A stretch of 64,000 nt of DNA from Monodelphis domestica (lineage: Eukaryota > Chordata > Mammalia > Didelphimorphia > Didelphidae), in assembly GCF_027887165.1 (NCBI RefSeq), contig NC_077230.1:338902322-338966321 (forward strand). Direction: 5' to 3'. Of this stretch, positions 41,716 to 52,879 are shown piece by piece. A program made the translations under genes and the position numbers. The notes under the pieces are model-generated. The model was not told the DNA's origin, did no database searches, and was given only the letters and a program-made list of their open reading frames with translations. Position 1 is the first letter of the stretch; the number at the start of each line of letters is the position of its first letter.

Positions 41716-41935
41716 GGTAGCTAGGTGGCCTGGCCTCAAAGAGGCCTGAGTTCAAATACTGTCTCTATGTGTGACTCTAGGCAGACCACTGTTTGCCTCA
41801 GTTTCCTGTAAAATGAACTGGGGAAGGAAATAGCAAACCACTCTGGTCTCTTTTCCAAGAAAACCCTAAACAGGGTCCTGAAGAATGGGATAGGAATGAA
41901 CACCCACCCAACTGGGAAGACCTGGATGTGACTGA
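41716..41935 (+). mobile_element. MAR1-like marsupial SINE (second of a pair)
   Basis: Starts at the end of the previous one: 'ggtagctaggtggcctggcc', 'gttcaaatactgtctctatg', 'gggaaggaaatagcaaacca', 'ccaagaaaaccctaaacagg', 'ggtcctgaagaatggg'. Same orientation, head to tail. Confidence 0.85.
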
Positions 41936-42324
41936 CCTGAGACCACACTTCCCTCCAGGCCACACCTACCTCTTTTGTTGGTTGGGGGTTAAGTTCCATT
42001 GGGAAATCTTGGAGGAAGAGACTTCAGAATTTAAGAGTTTGGGGCACTGGAGAGTAGACTTAGTGTAGAATAGATGCCTCTTTGGATAGGGATTGGATTA
42101 GAAGACTTTCCTGGCCCCTGCAACTGATCTCATTGTGCTCAGTGTTGGGAACAGGAATAGAAAAAGCCAGTCCCTCAAAGAGGCAGCAGTGTGACCAGGG
42201 AGTGGCATCTTGGGGAATCCTGGATTTGTCCAGTGGAGCCTTTGAGCCCTAGGTTGACACATCCATTCCAGACATGAGAGACTTAATGATTCATGTCCTC
42301 AAATAATTGGCTAATGAAGACTCA

Positions 42325-42560
42325 GCTCCTGCTTTCAAGGAGCTTAGTCTAAAGGAGGTCAGATATCAGGACCAAGGAGAGATTCAGACTAGAGTGCTGG
42401 AGAAATTTTGAAGGGTGAATTTTTTTTTCTGGGGGTGTCAGGGAAGGCTTAATGGAAGAAATGGTCCCTGAGCTGGGCCTCAAAGGAAGTGATAGAATTC
42501 GGGGAGCCATTTAGGAGGGCATAAACAAGAAGACAAAAGACAGACAGAGGGTAGTGTGGT
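42325..42560 (+). repeat. Ancient dispersed repeat, family D
   Basis: 'tgctttcaaggagcttagtc', 'cagggaaggcttaatggaag', 'tgagctgggcctcaaaggaa'. Diverged. Confidence 0.5.
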
Positions 42561-43016
42561 TCTGCGTTTGATGAAAAGGAAAAATTGAAATGTGGTTACA
42601 AAGATTTCATTTTTGTCTTTTAATCTCCTAGGGCCTAGATGGGATGAGTGCTTAATTAACGTTTATTGAATTAATACATTTAGGATTCCTTCTCAAGTTT
42701 GAGTTAAACATCTGAGATTCCTTGCCACTCTGAAACTGAGTCAGACCTGGGAGGGCATTTGAATGTCAAGATCAGGAGTAGGTAGTGAGAAGATTAAAGT
42801 CAGGTGAGAAGACCAGTAAGAGGATTTCCCTATAGACTAGGGGAGAAGAGATAAGGATGGGGTGGGATGAGGGGTGGGGGCCGGGGAGGCTGAATAAGAT
42901 CTATGCCAGTGTAAGGGGAGAGGAATTGAAAATGAAAGAGCTTGCAGATAAAGAGTAGTAGGACTTGGCCAATGATTGGACAGGAAGAGTAAGGAACTTG
43001 GAGAAGTTTGACCTGA

Positions 43017-43222
43017 GAGGCAGCTAGGTGGCTCAGTAGTTGTGGAGCCAGACCTGGAGAAGAGAGGACCTGGTTTCAAATTTGACCTCAGATGCTTCCT
43101 TGCTGTGTGACCCTGGGCAAGTCACTTAATCGCCATTGCCTAGCCCTTACTGCTCTTCTGCCTTGGAACCAATACTAGTATTGATTCTATTCTAAGATGG
43201 AAGGTGGTAAAGGTTTACAAAA
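43017..43222 (+). mobile_element. Full-length type A marsupial SINE
   Basis: 'aggcagctaggtggctcagt', 'agaggacctggtttcaaatt', 'gctgtgtgaccctgggcaag', 'cttctgccttggaaccaata', 'attctattctaagatggaag' (the last with a 5-bp direct duplication 'attct'). Confidence 0.9.
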
Positions 43223-43419
43223 AATTGAACTAAGGGTTTCAGCTGCTGGAATGGAAGTTGGGAGTCTTAGAGCAAAGCAGAATGTTTTCTGAGATTAAGC
43301 TTTTAGTGCCTGGTACACAGTAGGCACTATGTAGATGTTGACTATCATTGTCATCATTATTTTGTCCCTGACCTTCATTTCAGAGACTTCATTATCCTCG
43401 TGTCATGTGGCAGATCTCA

Positions 43420-43645
43420 AATATTAGGCAGTGGGAGCGTAGAGGGACCTTAGAGGCCATCAAGTTCAATTTTCTCTTCATTTAATCCTTGAAGCAACCC
43501 ATAAAGTGTGTAGGGAAGTTTTGAATCTCCCTCTTTATATAGATCTCAGAGAAACTGATCAAATATTTTCTGTCACATATAATTTCACAAAGTCTAGTAA
43601 GTGACAGAACCTGATCTTCTGGCTCCTAGTCCCAGGCCTTTTCCA
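43420..43645 (-). mobile_element. MIR-type SINE
   Basis: Inverted and decayed: 'agggaccttagaggccatca', 'tcttcatttaatccttgaag', 'aagtgacagaacctgatct'. Confidence 0.45.
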
Positions 43646-43949
43646 CTCTGTCCTGCATCAGAGATTTGGAGGTCTGGAAAGGAAAAAAGAGCTTGTTTTT
43701 GGTCAGGATCAGTGATTCTGGGTCAGAGTAGGTAACTCCCCAGTGTGGAAATCTCTCACACCAATGCAGCTCTGCAGCTCTTCAGAGGATTGCCTGGAGC
43801 ACTGAATGATTAAGTGATTTGACCAGTTGGCCAAGCTGACTTTTGTCAGAGCAAGCTTTTCCTCCTCCTTCCTCTGGAAGACTAGCCACCTTATCCGCTA
43901 TGCCATACAAGCACAGAAAGAAAGGAACATTTGTAGAAATTATCATCCT

Positions 43950-44146
43950 GGGGTGGCTAAGTGGCACAGTGGAGCCAGTGCCTGGCTTGGAGTTGGGAGA
44001 CCTGGGTTCAAGCCTTAGATACTTTCTAGCTGAGTGACCCTGGACAAGTCACCTAACCCTAGTTGCCTACTAACACTTACCACTCTTCTGCCTTGGAACC
44101 AATGCTTATATTGATTCTGAGACAAAAGGTAAGAGTTAGAAAAAAA
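43950..44146 (+). mobile_element. Type A marsupial SINE
   Basis: 'ggggtggctaagtggcacag', 'ggagacctgggttcaagcct', 'tgagtgaccctggacaagtc', 'cttctgccttggaaccaatg', 'attgattctgagacaaaagg'. Flanks 'attatcatcc' and 'aaaatcatcc' are a probable target duplication. Confidence 0.85.
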
Positions 44147-44699
44147 TCATCCCACTGGGACAGGATTCCTTGAATCAGGAAAACTTGGGTTTCATGTCTG
44201 ACCTTTGGAATATGCTGGCTGTGTGATGCGAGGAAAGTTCCACAAACGGTCTGTGCTCGAGGCAGCTAGCTGGAAGACTACAAATTGCAGAGAAGGTGCC
44301 GACATGTATTGGGATGAGGGGTTTGCTCTACTGGAAGTTGTTTTTCTAGTGAAATCCCAGGTCCAATTTCTGCCACTATCCTTGTTGTGGCTTTAGAATG
44401 AACTTTGTATTTCTTTCCACTGTTTTCACTCAGAGTGGACTTTCCTTGATGTTTCTTCATTCATTGTCCCTGTTCTCAGCACTTCCTCCCACTAGGGGAA
44501 AAGTGAGCAGTTCAGTAAAGTGGTAATTAGTTTCCCATACCAATGTGACTCAAGTCCTAAGGGCCTATCAGTTTGTAGCCTGTGGACCAAATAGTAATAA
44601 ACAATGATACTTGAATAGCTCCAGCTGGAAGAGGTCCCTGTGTGTCTCTCTGCTCTTTATCCCCCCTGGGATAGAAGTAGACTGGTGTATTTTTATCAC

Positions 44700-44852
44700 A
44701 TTTAAAACCCTTCCCTCCATCTTGAAACAATATTCTGTATTGATTTCATGGCAGAAGAGCAGTAAGGGCTAGACTTACCCAGGGTAACACAGCTAGGAAG
44801 TGTCCAAGGCTAGATTTGGGCCTGGCTTGCAATCCACTGAGCCATCCAGCTG
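44700..44852 (-). mobile_element. Internally deleted type A marsupial SINE
   Basis: Inverted: 'ctgtattgatttcatggcag', 'gcagtaagggctagacttac', 'gcaatccactgagccatcca', lacking 'ggcaatgggggttaagtg' and about 25 bp of 'gaacccaggacctcc'. Flanks 'tggtgtattttt' and 'tggtatattttt' form the target duplication. Confidence 0.82.
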
Positions 44853-44861
44853 CCCATGGTA

Positions 44862-45070
44862 TATTTTTGCCTTACATTTGTATACTGCTACTTAAATGAG
44901 CTCATTTATGCCTGCCAAGCCTATGAGGTAGATAGTGTAAAGATTGTCTTCATTTTACCCATGAAGAACCTGAGGTCCTGTCTTAGAGGTAGAACGACTT
45001 CATCAAACTATATAATGAGACATGAGAGAGCTGAAACTTGAACTCAGTCCTCGTTATAATATCTGCCTCT
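44862..45070 (-). mobile_element. MIR-type SINE
   Basis: Inverted: 'caagcctatgaggtagatag', 'tcttcattttacccatgaag', 'gagctgaaacttgaactcag'. Confidence 0.55.
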
Positions 45071-45417
45071 CCCAGGACCCAGTAAGGATCTCTCTAACTT
45101 GGTGAACATCTCTTATAGTTGAAGTAAGTGTCTGATTAGTCTGTTATGCCTTAACTGTAGAGAATTGCCTTTTTTTGCAGATGGGTGGACAGGATCCACG
45201 CAAGTACAAAAGAAAGTTTGATTGAGGAATTTTTTAAACAGTGAAATTAATAACTTAATTAAAAGAAAAAAAAGCAACACTGTGGTCCCGTAAAATCCCA
45301 TGTAATTTTACCCATTGTAAATTTGAATGGTTTAAAAACCATCATTGTAACTTTAATTCTAGTATTGTGACCATTTCACCATTGTAACTTTAATTCCAAA
45401 AATATTTTTTAAAATGT

Positions 45418-45547
45418 TGGGGGAGCTAGAAAACTTAGTGAATAGAGTGCCAGGTCTGGAGTCAGGAGGACCTTGATTTAAATGTGGCCTCAGATACTTC
45501 CTAGCTGGGTGACCCTGAGCAAGTTATTCAACCTTGTTTGCTTAGTC
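45418..45547 (+). mobile_element. Type A SINE, left part, split by hAT element
   Basis: 'gggagctagaaaacttagtg', 'gtcaggaggaccttgattta', 'gctgggtgaccctgagcaag', 'accttgtttgcttagtc'. The right part resumes at 45828. Confidence 0.82.
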
Positions 45548-45827
45548 CCATGATGGTGAACCTGTGGAATACATGCCAAAATGGGCACAGAGCCCTCTCT
45601 GTGGGCATGCTTGCAACTGCCAGTCAGAGGGATTTGGGGAAGCTTCCCTTCCCCCTCTCCATGTGACTGAGGACAATCCTCACTTCTCCTGCCCTTCTGC
45701 CCAGCAGCCAATGAGAGCTCTTCTTCTCTCCCCTGTTTGGATAAGGTGGGGCAGGGCATGGCACTTGGTCTGTGGTGGGGGTGGGGCAGGGTGCAGTACT
45801 CCATCTCTAAAATGTTCACAATCACTG
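45548..45827. mobile_element. hAT-type non-autonomous transposon inside a SINE (280 bp)
   Basis: TIR-like ends 'ccatgatggtgaacct' and 'atgttcacaatcactg'. The 8 bp on each side, 'gcttagtc' (45540-45547) and 'gcctagcc' (45828-45835), match at 6 of 8; the intact SINE reads 'tgcctagccc' at this point, so the duplication is confirmed by the host element. Confidence 0.88.
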
Positions 45828-45890
45828 GCCTAGCCCTTGCCCTTCTGGTTTAGAGTTATTACTAAGACAGAAAGTAAGGGTCTTAAAAAA
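45828..45890 (+). mobile_element. Type A SINE, right part
   Basis: 'gcctagcccttgcccttctg', 'gagttattactaagacagaa', 'gtaagggtctt', completing the SINE at 45418. Confidence 0.8.
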
Positions 45891-46164
45891 ATATTAATTG
45901 TTTTTGTAACTCAGTTAATTTTAAGGAATACTACTACACCAAATTGAAAGTCTCAAAACCCTGAATCAAGTTTTTCTTTTGAGTTATGGTTAGATCCTGC
46001 CTGTAAGTCTACATATGGGTTGGTTTCTTTGAATTTTCTTTAATATTTATGCTATTTTCTGCTGGTCTCATGCCACTTCTCTATGCGAACTTTCCTCCTT
46101 AACTTAAATTTTCCTTATAACAATACATATAATAATAAATGTATAGGAGATATAATAATGTGTA

Positions 46165-46365
46165 GAATTATGATTTCTTTAGTAAGAACTCTCTTCAATG
46201 TGGATCAGTACTTTCTCTGCTTTTCAGAGCTGCCTAGAACACTGGAAAGGTAAGAGACTCACCCAGGGTCACACAGACAATATATGTCATAAGCTCCCAG
46301 AACTCCAACCAATGATTCTGAGGCCAGCTTTCTATCTAGTATACCATGATGCCATCTCAGCATAT
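46165..46365 (-). mobile_element. MIR-type SINE
   Basis: Inverted: 'tggaaaggtaagagactcac', 'ccagggtcacacagacaata', 'agtataccatgatgccatct'. Confidence 0.6.
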
Positions 46366-46689
46366 GTTGTGACTTTTTTTTTTTAATTCTAAGACAGGTG
46401 GTAAGACAGGAAGGGGTAACAGCAGAGATTATGTAGTCTATCCCTTGTCCGTAGGCCAATCTGTCATGCTAGACAGGCCAGATATCCTCAACCCCAAGGA
46501 GGATACTTAAATTGGACAGTAAATGTTATTTACGTTTAATTATGAAACTTCCATTTGTATGTACATATTTGAGGTTCTGCTCTATATTTTGTATTTTCAG
46601 AGAGTTATTAAACTTCAAAATTTTTTCCCCAAGTCCTCTATTGAACAAAGTTTTGTACTTATTATGTCCAAAGGCCCTCTGCTTGAAGC

Positions 46690-47095
46690 AGGAATTATAG
46701 AAATGAACTAAAACCCAGGGCCTGCCACAAGGCACGTGTAATCCACAAAGAGGAGATAAATTTGTGACTATGCTAGGCAAAATTTGATGAGTGTGTAGTG
46801 GCCCTGGCAAAGACATGGAGAGTAATCCTGAAGAGCAAGAGATTCAGAGGAGAGGTCCAGGGAAGGCTTAATGGTGGGAGTTAGACCCCATGGAGGTTGG
46901 AAATGGAAATGGATGGCTTTAAAGAAGCAGAAATGAGAAAAGATTTGTTCATTGTAGAGAATAATGGAGGCCAAGGTACATAGATGGGAAAAGGAGCAGG
47001 GGGATAGTGACTCTAGGGTGCCTGGAATATACGGTATATAAAGGGGAGTTGAGTGATTATAAATTCCTTGAGGGAAGCGCTCCAGCCATGTCAAT
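46690..47095 (+). repeat. Ancient dispersed repeat, family D (middle portion)
   Basis: 'gtccagggaaggcttaatgg', 'gagttagaccccatggaggt', 'agaatggagg'-like run near 46960, 'gactctagggtgcctggaat', 'aaattccttgagggaagcgc'. Diverged; assignment tentative. Confidence 0.4.
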
Positions 47096-47189
47096 CAATG
47101 CAACTCCCTTAATACAGACTGTTGAAATAGTTTGAACAAATAATCTATGAATCTATAGAGTCTATCATTCTTTCAAGATTATATGAAAG

Positions 47190-47310
47190 CTTTGTCTGCA
47201 TTGGGGAAATTGCATTTTACATATGGAGAAACTGAGATCCAGAAAAAATCCCATAGCAAGTTCATGGCAGAGCTAGATTTCAACCCTGGTCTTCTTCTAG
47301 CACTCTTATC
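47190..47310 (-). mobile_element. MIR-type SINE
   Basis: Inverted: 'gcattttacatatggagaaa', 'cccatagcaagttcatggca', 'gagctagatttcaaccctgg'. Confidence 0.55.
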
Positions 47311-47416
47311 AACGTCGCCATCCTCATCCTTGTCAGTGCTTCCATAGAGGATCTGGGTTTGTCCTCTGACCTTGAGCACAGCCTCAAGGAGATAACTTGA
47401 GTAAAATACTCTTAAG

Positions 47417-48340
47417 TACTCAGAGAAGGAAATTAAAACTCTCCATAGTCATATTAAACAAATGCTCCAAATCACTATTGATCAGAGAAATGCAAATTAA
47501 GACAACTCTGAGATACCACTTCACACCTACCAGATTGGCTAACGTGACCAGAAAGGAAAATAATAAATGTTGGAGGGGATGTGGGAAAATTGGGATACTA
47601 ATACACTCTTGGTGGAATTGTGAACTGATATGACCATTCTAGAAAGCAATATGGAACCAGGCCCAAAGGGCCACACTTTGACCCAGCAATACCATTACTA
47701 GGTCTGTATCCCAAAGAGATTAGAGATAAAAGGAAAGGAACTACCTGTACCAAAATAGTTTTAGTGGCAAAGAGTTGAAAACTGAAAGGGGATGCCCATT
47801 ACTTGGAGAATGAATGAATAAGTTGTGGTATATGGTTGTAATGGAGTACTACTATGCCATAAGGAATGATGAACAAGATGAGTTAAAAACAACCTGGAAA
47901 GGCATATGAACTGATGCAAACGCAAGTGAACAGAACCAGGAGAACACTGTATACAGTAATAGAAATATTATACAATGATCACCTGTGAAGGACTAAACCA
48001 TTGTCAGCAAAGTAAGTCTCCAGCTCCAATAAGGGACCCATCATGAAAATGCTATCCAGCCAAAAAAGGAACTGTTGGAATCTGAGTTCAGATCAAAACT
48101 TGCCATTTTCCACTACATTTCCTTCAGGAGATCTCTATTGCATATGTGATATGTCTTCTGGCATGACATGAGCAATGTGGAAATATGTATTACATGAAAG
48201 AACGTGTATAACTTATATCAGATGATTCGCCATCTGGTGTGGGGAGGGAGGGAGAAAATCTGAATTTAAAAATGTCTAAAACAATTGTTAAAAAGTGTTT
48301 TTACATGTAAAAGGAAAAACAAGAGGTTTTAAAAAAAAAG
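47417..48340 (+). pseudogene. 5'-truncated L1, late ORF2 and 3' UTR
   Basis: Plus-strand: 'gatcagagaaatgcaaatta', 'gataccacttcacacctacc', 'tgttggaggggatgtgggaa', 'tttgacccagcaataccatt', 'atggagtactactatgccat', 'ccaggagaacactgtataca', 'tatgtgatatgtcttctggc', poly-A near 48332. Many stops. The first blocks are strikingly close to the matching region of placental L1. Confidence 0.88.
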
Positions 48341-48344
48341 AGTA

Positions 48345-48870
48345 TATGTCCGGATCTTGTCACTCATGTTGACAAAAACTGTGAACTTGGAAAGGAACAA
48401 GAGTCTCCTCTTAGTAAACTTCCCCAACCCCAGGGTCATTCCAGGGCACCAAGGGGAGGAGTAGAGTTGGAGATCCCAGGCTCTTCATTGTTATGTAAGT
48501 CTTTCCCAGTGGTGGCAAAGGACCAGAGGAAGTAAAGATGGAGGGAGCAGGAAGGAAGGCCTTTGCTGCTCACTTAATAAAATAGCTTTGAAGCTGCCAA
48601 CCTATCAGATTTAATCCCTCTGAGCAAAGCCACACAGGCTGGCCTTTTTCCAGCTAGGCGAAGACATGAAGACGTCCAGGCTGAGCTAGATGACCACAGA
48701 CAACCAGATCTACCTGGGGGCAATGAGACTTGCATTGCCTCCATGAAAGGGTTGTGGGGAGGATATATATGTTCCTTTTCTCTTTGGACCTCCTCACTTG
48801 TAGATCAGGTAAGAGTGGATATAAAGTGCTTTCTAAACTTCAAAACATGGGTCAGGGATCTGTTGTTGCT
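48345..48870. other. Intron 1 unique sequence
   Basis: No recognised repeat or exon across about 0.5 kb. A GATA-type and E-box content is unremarkable. Confidence 0.3.
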
Positions 48871-48877
48871 GTTAGAG

Positions 48878-49035
48878 AGGCAAAGCAGTGTAGCAGTTAA
48901 TGAGCTTGTGCGTTCAAGTCTTAATTCTGACGTATACTGGCCATGGACAAGGTACTTCTCCTCTTAACTTGATCCCAAAGGTGCCAACCTGAATTGGTAA
49001 AGGGAATTTCCTCATCTGGAAATTCCATGTAGGAA
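48878..49035 (+). mobile_element. MIR-type SINE
   Basis: Plus-strand, diverged: 'gcaaagcagtgtagcagtta', 'ttcaagtcttaattctgacg', 'ggacaaggtacttctcctct', 'ttcctcatctggaaattcca'. Confidence 0.5.
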
Positions 49036-49419
49036 TGAAATCTCTATTCCTATACCTATTATAATTACAGTTTTTATCGTCACCCCTCTGTGTACAATCT
49101 GAAGCTGCAAGCAATACAGATTTGTTGCCCTCAGAGCTCTAGATAGGAATTTCCTATCTGGATATGTAAGTGATATCAATGGTATTCAATGATATCAGAG
49201 GTCTAGCCCATGCTGTGGGGATTGGGGAAGGGAAGTAGGTCCCAGGGAAAGGGTGCCACCTGACAGAACTAAGGATGGCAAGATAGGCTATGGGAGGACA
49301 GCCGAGAAGGAAGCCTAGCATACCGGGCAAAGCCCTATCTCTCTTGTGGTAGTTATGGCTCAAACTCATGGTAGTTCATCATGGTTCATTCATCCTAGAG
49401 CAGTGGAGGGAAGATGATA

Positions 49420-49545
49420 TCAATGCACACTTCCATAGCACTTTGTAAGTCCCTTGTAATTCACTGAGGTAGGGAATACAAGCTGGGTTTATTCCCGTTT
49501 AACAGATGAGTAAATTTAGGCTCTGAGAGGTATAGTGTTGAGGTT
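49420..49545 (-). mobile_element. MIR-type SINE
   Basis: Inverted: 'cttccatagcactttgtaag', 'ctgaggtagggaatacaagc', 'acagatgagtaaatttaggc'. Confidence 0.55.
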
Positions 49546-49547
49546 GA

Positions 49548-50105
49548 GATCAATTAGTCAATCCATATTTATTAAGTGCCTACAATGTGCTGAGGATATC
49601 AAAAGAAGCTCCCTGCCCTCAAGGAGCTTGTAATCTAATGGGAGCAAGAATAAAAAGTCAAATATATACCAACACACTAAATACAGGATAGATTGGAAAT
49701 AATGAACTGATAGAAGACACTAGCAATAGGGGTTGGGAATGGCTTCCTGTAGAAGAAGGGATTTTAGTTAGGACTTAAAGGAAGCTAGAAAAATCAGTAA
49801 GTAAGATGAGGAGGTAGAGTTTTCCAGGCATGAGGGGGCAGCCAGAGAAGCCCAAGGCTCAGAGATGGAATAAAGAGGCAAAGAGGCCCCTGTCAGTGGA
49901 TCCAAGAATACATGGTAGAGAGTAAGGTGTATAAAGACTAGAAAGGTAGGAAGAGGCTAGATTATGAAGAAATTTGAATGCTAAACAGGATTTTGCATTT
50001 AATCCTATTGGCCTTTAGAGAGTTGGGATGAGTTGGTTGGATTTACACTTTAGGAAAATCACTTTAGTGACAGAATGGATGTATTTCTGAGACTTTGAGT
50101 TTGAA
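49548..50105 (+). repeat. Ancient dispersed repeat, family D (long, well preserved)
   Basis: 'atatttattaagtgcctaca', 'ctgccctcaaggagcttgta', 'ggcttcctgtagaagaaggg', 'ttttccaggcatgagggggc', 'gtaaggtgtataaagactag', 'tacactttaggaaaatcact'. It spans about 550 bp in the order expected from the other copies. Confidence 0.8.
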
Positions 50106-50199
50106 ATAGCGGCTAGGTAGCTGATGATGTAGAGAATGGAGACCAGGGCTATGCTTCTCTTAATGTAACATGTGAAGTCAAATCAACAAGCAGTGTAAG

Positions 50200-50440
50200 C
50201 ATGTGGCACAGTGGATGGAGCATCGGGCATGGAATCAGACTCATATATAATGAGTTCTGCTCTGTTATCAGGTAATGACTCGCTTTGTGACCCCAGGCAA
50301 GTTACTTAACCCTGTTTGCCTCAGTTTTCTCATCTGTAAAAAGAACTGAAGAAGGAAATGGCAAACCACTCCAGTATATTTGCTAAGAAAACTCCAAATG
50401 GGAGCACAAAGAGTGAGACATGATTGAACAACAAAAATTA
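50200..50440 (+). mobile_element. MAR1-like marsupial SINE
   Basis: 'gtggcacagtggatggagca', 'gtgaccccaggcaagttact', 'gcctcagttttctcatctgt', 'gaaggaaatggcaaaccact', 'gtgagacatgattgaacaac'. Near full length. Confidence 0.9.
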
Positions 50441-51289
50441 TGTGTCAGTCACCATGCTAAATGTGAGGGCTACAAAGGAAGGCAAAAAAAATAGGATTTT
50501 GTTGGTGGATCTTGACTTAGTCATTCAGTATATTATCTGCTCCTCCTAGGTTACTTTATTGTCCTTCTAGGATTGGAATCCAAGTCCTCTCTGATTCTAG
50601 ATGTCTTGACTCTTAGTCCTTTAAAGCTTCATATTTGACCTTGTAACATTAGCCTTTTTTGATGTTAATATCCCTGCCAGCATGAGGGACAGACCCTAGA
50701 AGTTTAAGGTCAGTCAAAGCACAGTCTCAGACTTCCAGGATACATAGCATTTCATCACAGGAAGTTGGAGTTTTTCCTGAAAAGAAGTTTGAGGGGGAAA
50801 AATGTAGGGTTAAGGAAAAGCCACAATCCTGGAATGTGTCTCTTGAGCAGCAGTAACTTGAAGAGGGCATTTCCTTAGGAGGGGGTGTGGGACTTAGAAT
50901 TAGTAAAATTTGTATATGAGTTATATGAGGTCAGGGAGTTGTTTGGAAAACTTCCACCTCCTTATTTGTCTGTTTGTTGTACCAAGGGTCTTGGCTTCAT
51001 GATCATATGGATGGTAGGGTTTGCAGCTAGAGTGGGCCTTTGAGATCTCCTATGCCAACTCTCATCTTACTGAGACATCTTCTTTTTACAACATCTCAAT
51101 CATTTTATTACGTCTTGGAATATCTTAACCAAGACAACATCTTAAGTAGCAGGGCTGTGATTTGAACCCGTGTCCTTTTTTTCCCAGTCTAGTGCTCTTT
51201 CCATCACCAGGGATCACTGGGTCTTTGAATTTGTTTTTTTATCTTATTATTTTCATAACTGTATTTCACTGTGATTGGGTTTTCTTTGT

Positions 51290-51512
51290 AATCCTAATTT
51301 TTTATACATTGAAAAGCATCCTAAAATGGGGGTCTAGATTACTCTATTACAGAAATGAATAATATAGAAATAGGATTTGAGTGATAATATATATGTAGCC
51401 CAGTGGAATTGCTTGTCAGCTCCAGGAGTGGGGAGGGAAGAAGGGTGGGAAAAATCATGAATCATGGGAACATGGAAAAAATTTAAAAATTAAATTAAAA
51501 TTAAAAAGGGAG
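51290..51512 (+). mobile_element. L1 3' UTR fragment
   Basis: 'attactctattacagaaatg', 'gatttgagtgataatatata', 'gtggaattgcttgtcagctc', 'gggagggaagaagggtggga', and an A-rich tail. Parallel to 13262-13443 of the L1 at 12775. Confidence 0.75.
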
Positions 51513-51574
51513 TCTGAGAGCTTCACAAGACTACCACAGAATTTAATGACACCCCAAATTAAGAATATGTCTAA

Positions 51575-51665
51575 TTTAATGCCATTTTATTTGAAAGACA
51601 AGGAAACTGAGAGTTTGGTTAATAGACTTTCTTGGAGTCAGTTACCTGGTAGAATCAGAGCTTCA
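51575..51665 (-). mobile_element. MIR-type SINE fragment
   Basis: Inverted: 'gccattttatttgaaagaca', 'aggaaactgagagtttggtt', 'cctggtagaatcagagcttc'. Confidence 0.5.
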
Positions 51666-51684
51666 GGCAGATAATATGGTTTAT

Positions 51685-51822
51685 CCTGTTTGCTCATCTG
51701 TCAGTTTCCTCATCTGTAAAATGAGTTGGAGAAGGAAATGACACAACTCTCCAGTCCCTTTGCCAAGAAAACCCCAAGTGGGGTCACAAAGAGTAGTTGG
51801 ACATAACTGAAAACCCCTGAAC
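51685..51822 (+). mobile_element. 5'-truncated MAR1-like SINE
   Basis: 'gtttcctcatctgtaaaatg', 'agttggagaaggaaatgaca', 'tttgccaagaaaaccccaag', 'tggggtcacaaagagtagtt', 'ggacataactgaaa'. Confidence 0.85.
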
Positions 51823-51935
51823 GTGAACAGCAGGCCTGTTGGGATTCAGGCTATGCTCCTTGCTGGCTTTGCTCCCTGTGCTTCCACATCCCCAGCTGAG
51901 AAATGAGGAGGTTGGTCTCTAAATCCCATGGCCTT

Positions 51936-52167
51936 TGACCCATCGACCCATCATGGAGACTATATCCTAAGATAGGAATATACAAAAGAGCTTTAAACAG
52001 CTTTTCATAGCAGCATTATATGTAATTAAAAACCAACAACTAGAAGCAACCTAAATGCCTGGGAAGTTATTCATTGTGGTAGGTGAATGTAATAGAATTC
52101 TGTGATATCATGGAGTTAAGAAAATATCTGAGGAATGTAAAGACCTATGGAAAGACCTTTAAGAAAT
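51936..52167 (+). pseudogene. L1-like ORF2 end, left part split by SINE
   Basis: 'gacccatcatggagactata', 'tcctaagataggaatataca', 'catagcagcattatatgtaa', 'aacctaaatgcctgggaagt'. The 3' part follows at 52366 after the SINE. Confidence 0.7.
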
Positions 52168-52362
52168 AATATATAAGGAGGCAGCTGGGAAGCTCAGTGG
52201 ATTGAGAGTGAAACCTAGAGATGGGAGGTCCTAAATTCAAATCTGACCTCAGACACTTCCTAGCTGTCTGACCCTGGGCAAGTCACTTGACCCCTATTGC
52301 CTAGCCCTTACCACTCTTATGCCTTTAAGACAGAAGGTAAGGGTTAAAAAAAAAAAAAGAAT
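52168..52362 (+). mobile_element. Full-length type A SINE inside an L1
   Basis: 'aggcagctgggaagctcagt', 'gagatgggaggtcctaaatt', 'gctgtctgaccctgggcaag', 'cctagcccttaccactctta', 'ttaagacagaaggtaagggt', A-tail 52348-52360. Part of the tail ('ggaaccaatactagtattga') is missing. Flanks 'aataatatataagg' and 'gaatacataaagtg' may be a decayed target duplication. Confidence 0.88.
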
Positions 52363-52365
52363 ACA

Positions 52366-52560
52366 TAAAGTGTTGACAATACATATGTAACTCAGATCAA
52401 ATTCCCTACCATCTCCAGGAAGGGGGGAGAGAAGAAGAGAGGAAGACAATTTGGATTTTATAATTTTGGAAAACATATGTTGAAAATTATTATTCCATGT
52501 AATTGAGAAAATAAAATAGAAAAGAAACAGAAAAAAATGCATGCTGGAAACCAAACTAAG
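52366..52560 (+). mobile_element. L1 3' UTR, right part
   Basis: 'acatatgtaactcagatcaa', 'gggggagagaagaagagagg', 'aagacaatttggattttata', 'aacatatgttgaaaattatt', then a long A-rich tail. Confidence 0.8.
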
Positions 52561-52879
52561 AAAAAAAAAAAGGATGCAAAATTGGGGCAGGGATGGGGGG
52601 GGGAGCAAATTGGAGGAAGAGAATAAAGAAAGGTCCAGTAAGACCATCTAACAAGAAAAGTGAATGGAAATGAATAGACAAATAATCCTAATGGGGACTT
52701 GGAGGGAGTGACTGAAAAGTTAGGATAAGTTAAGCAGTGAAATGAATTTAAATGCAAGTGATCACTGTACAAGTTCAGATGGTTGTATTGATATTAACTA
52801 TCAAATTCTTAGTGAAATATTTAATCTTTTAAAAAAGTAACCTGTGAGATTAGCTCTTCTACTTAAACTTCCAGTGGTG

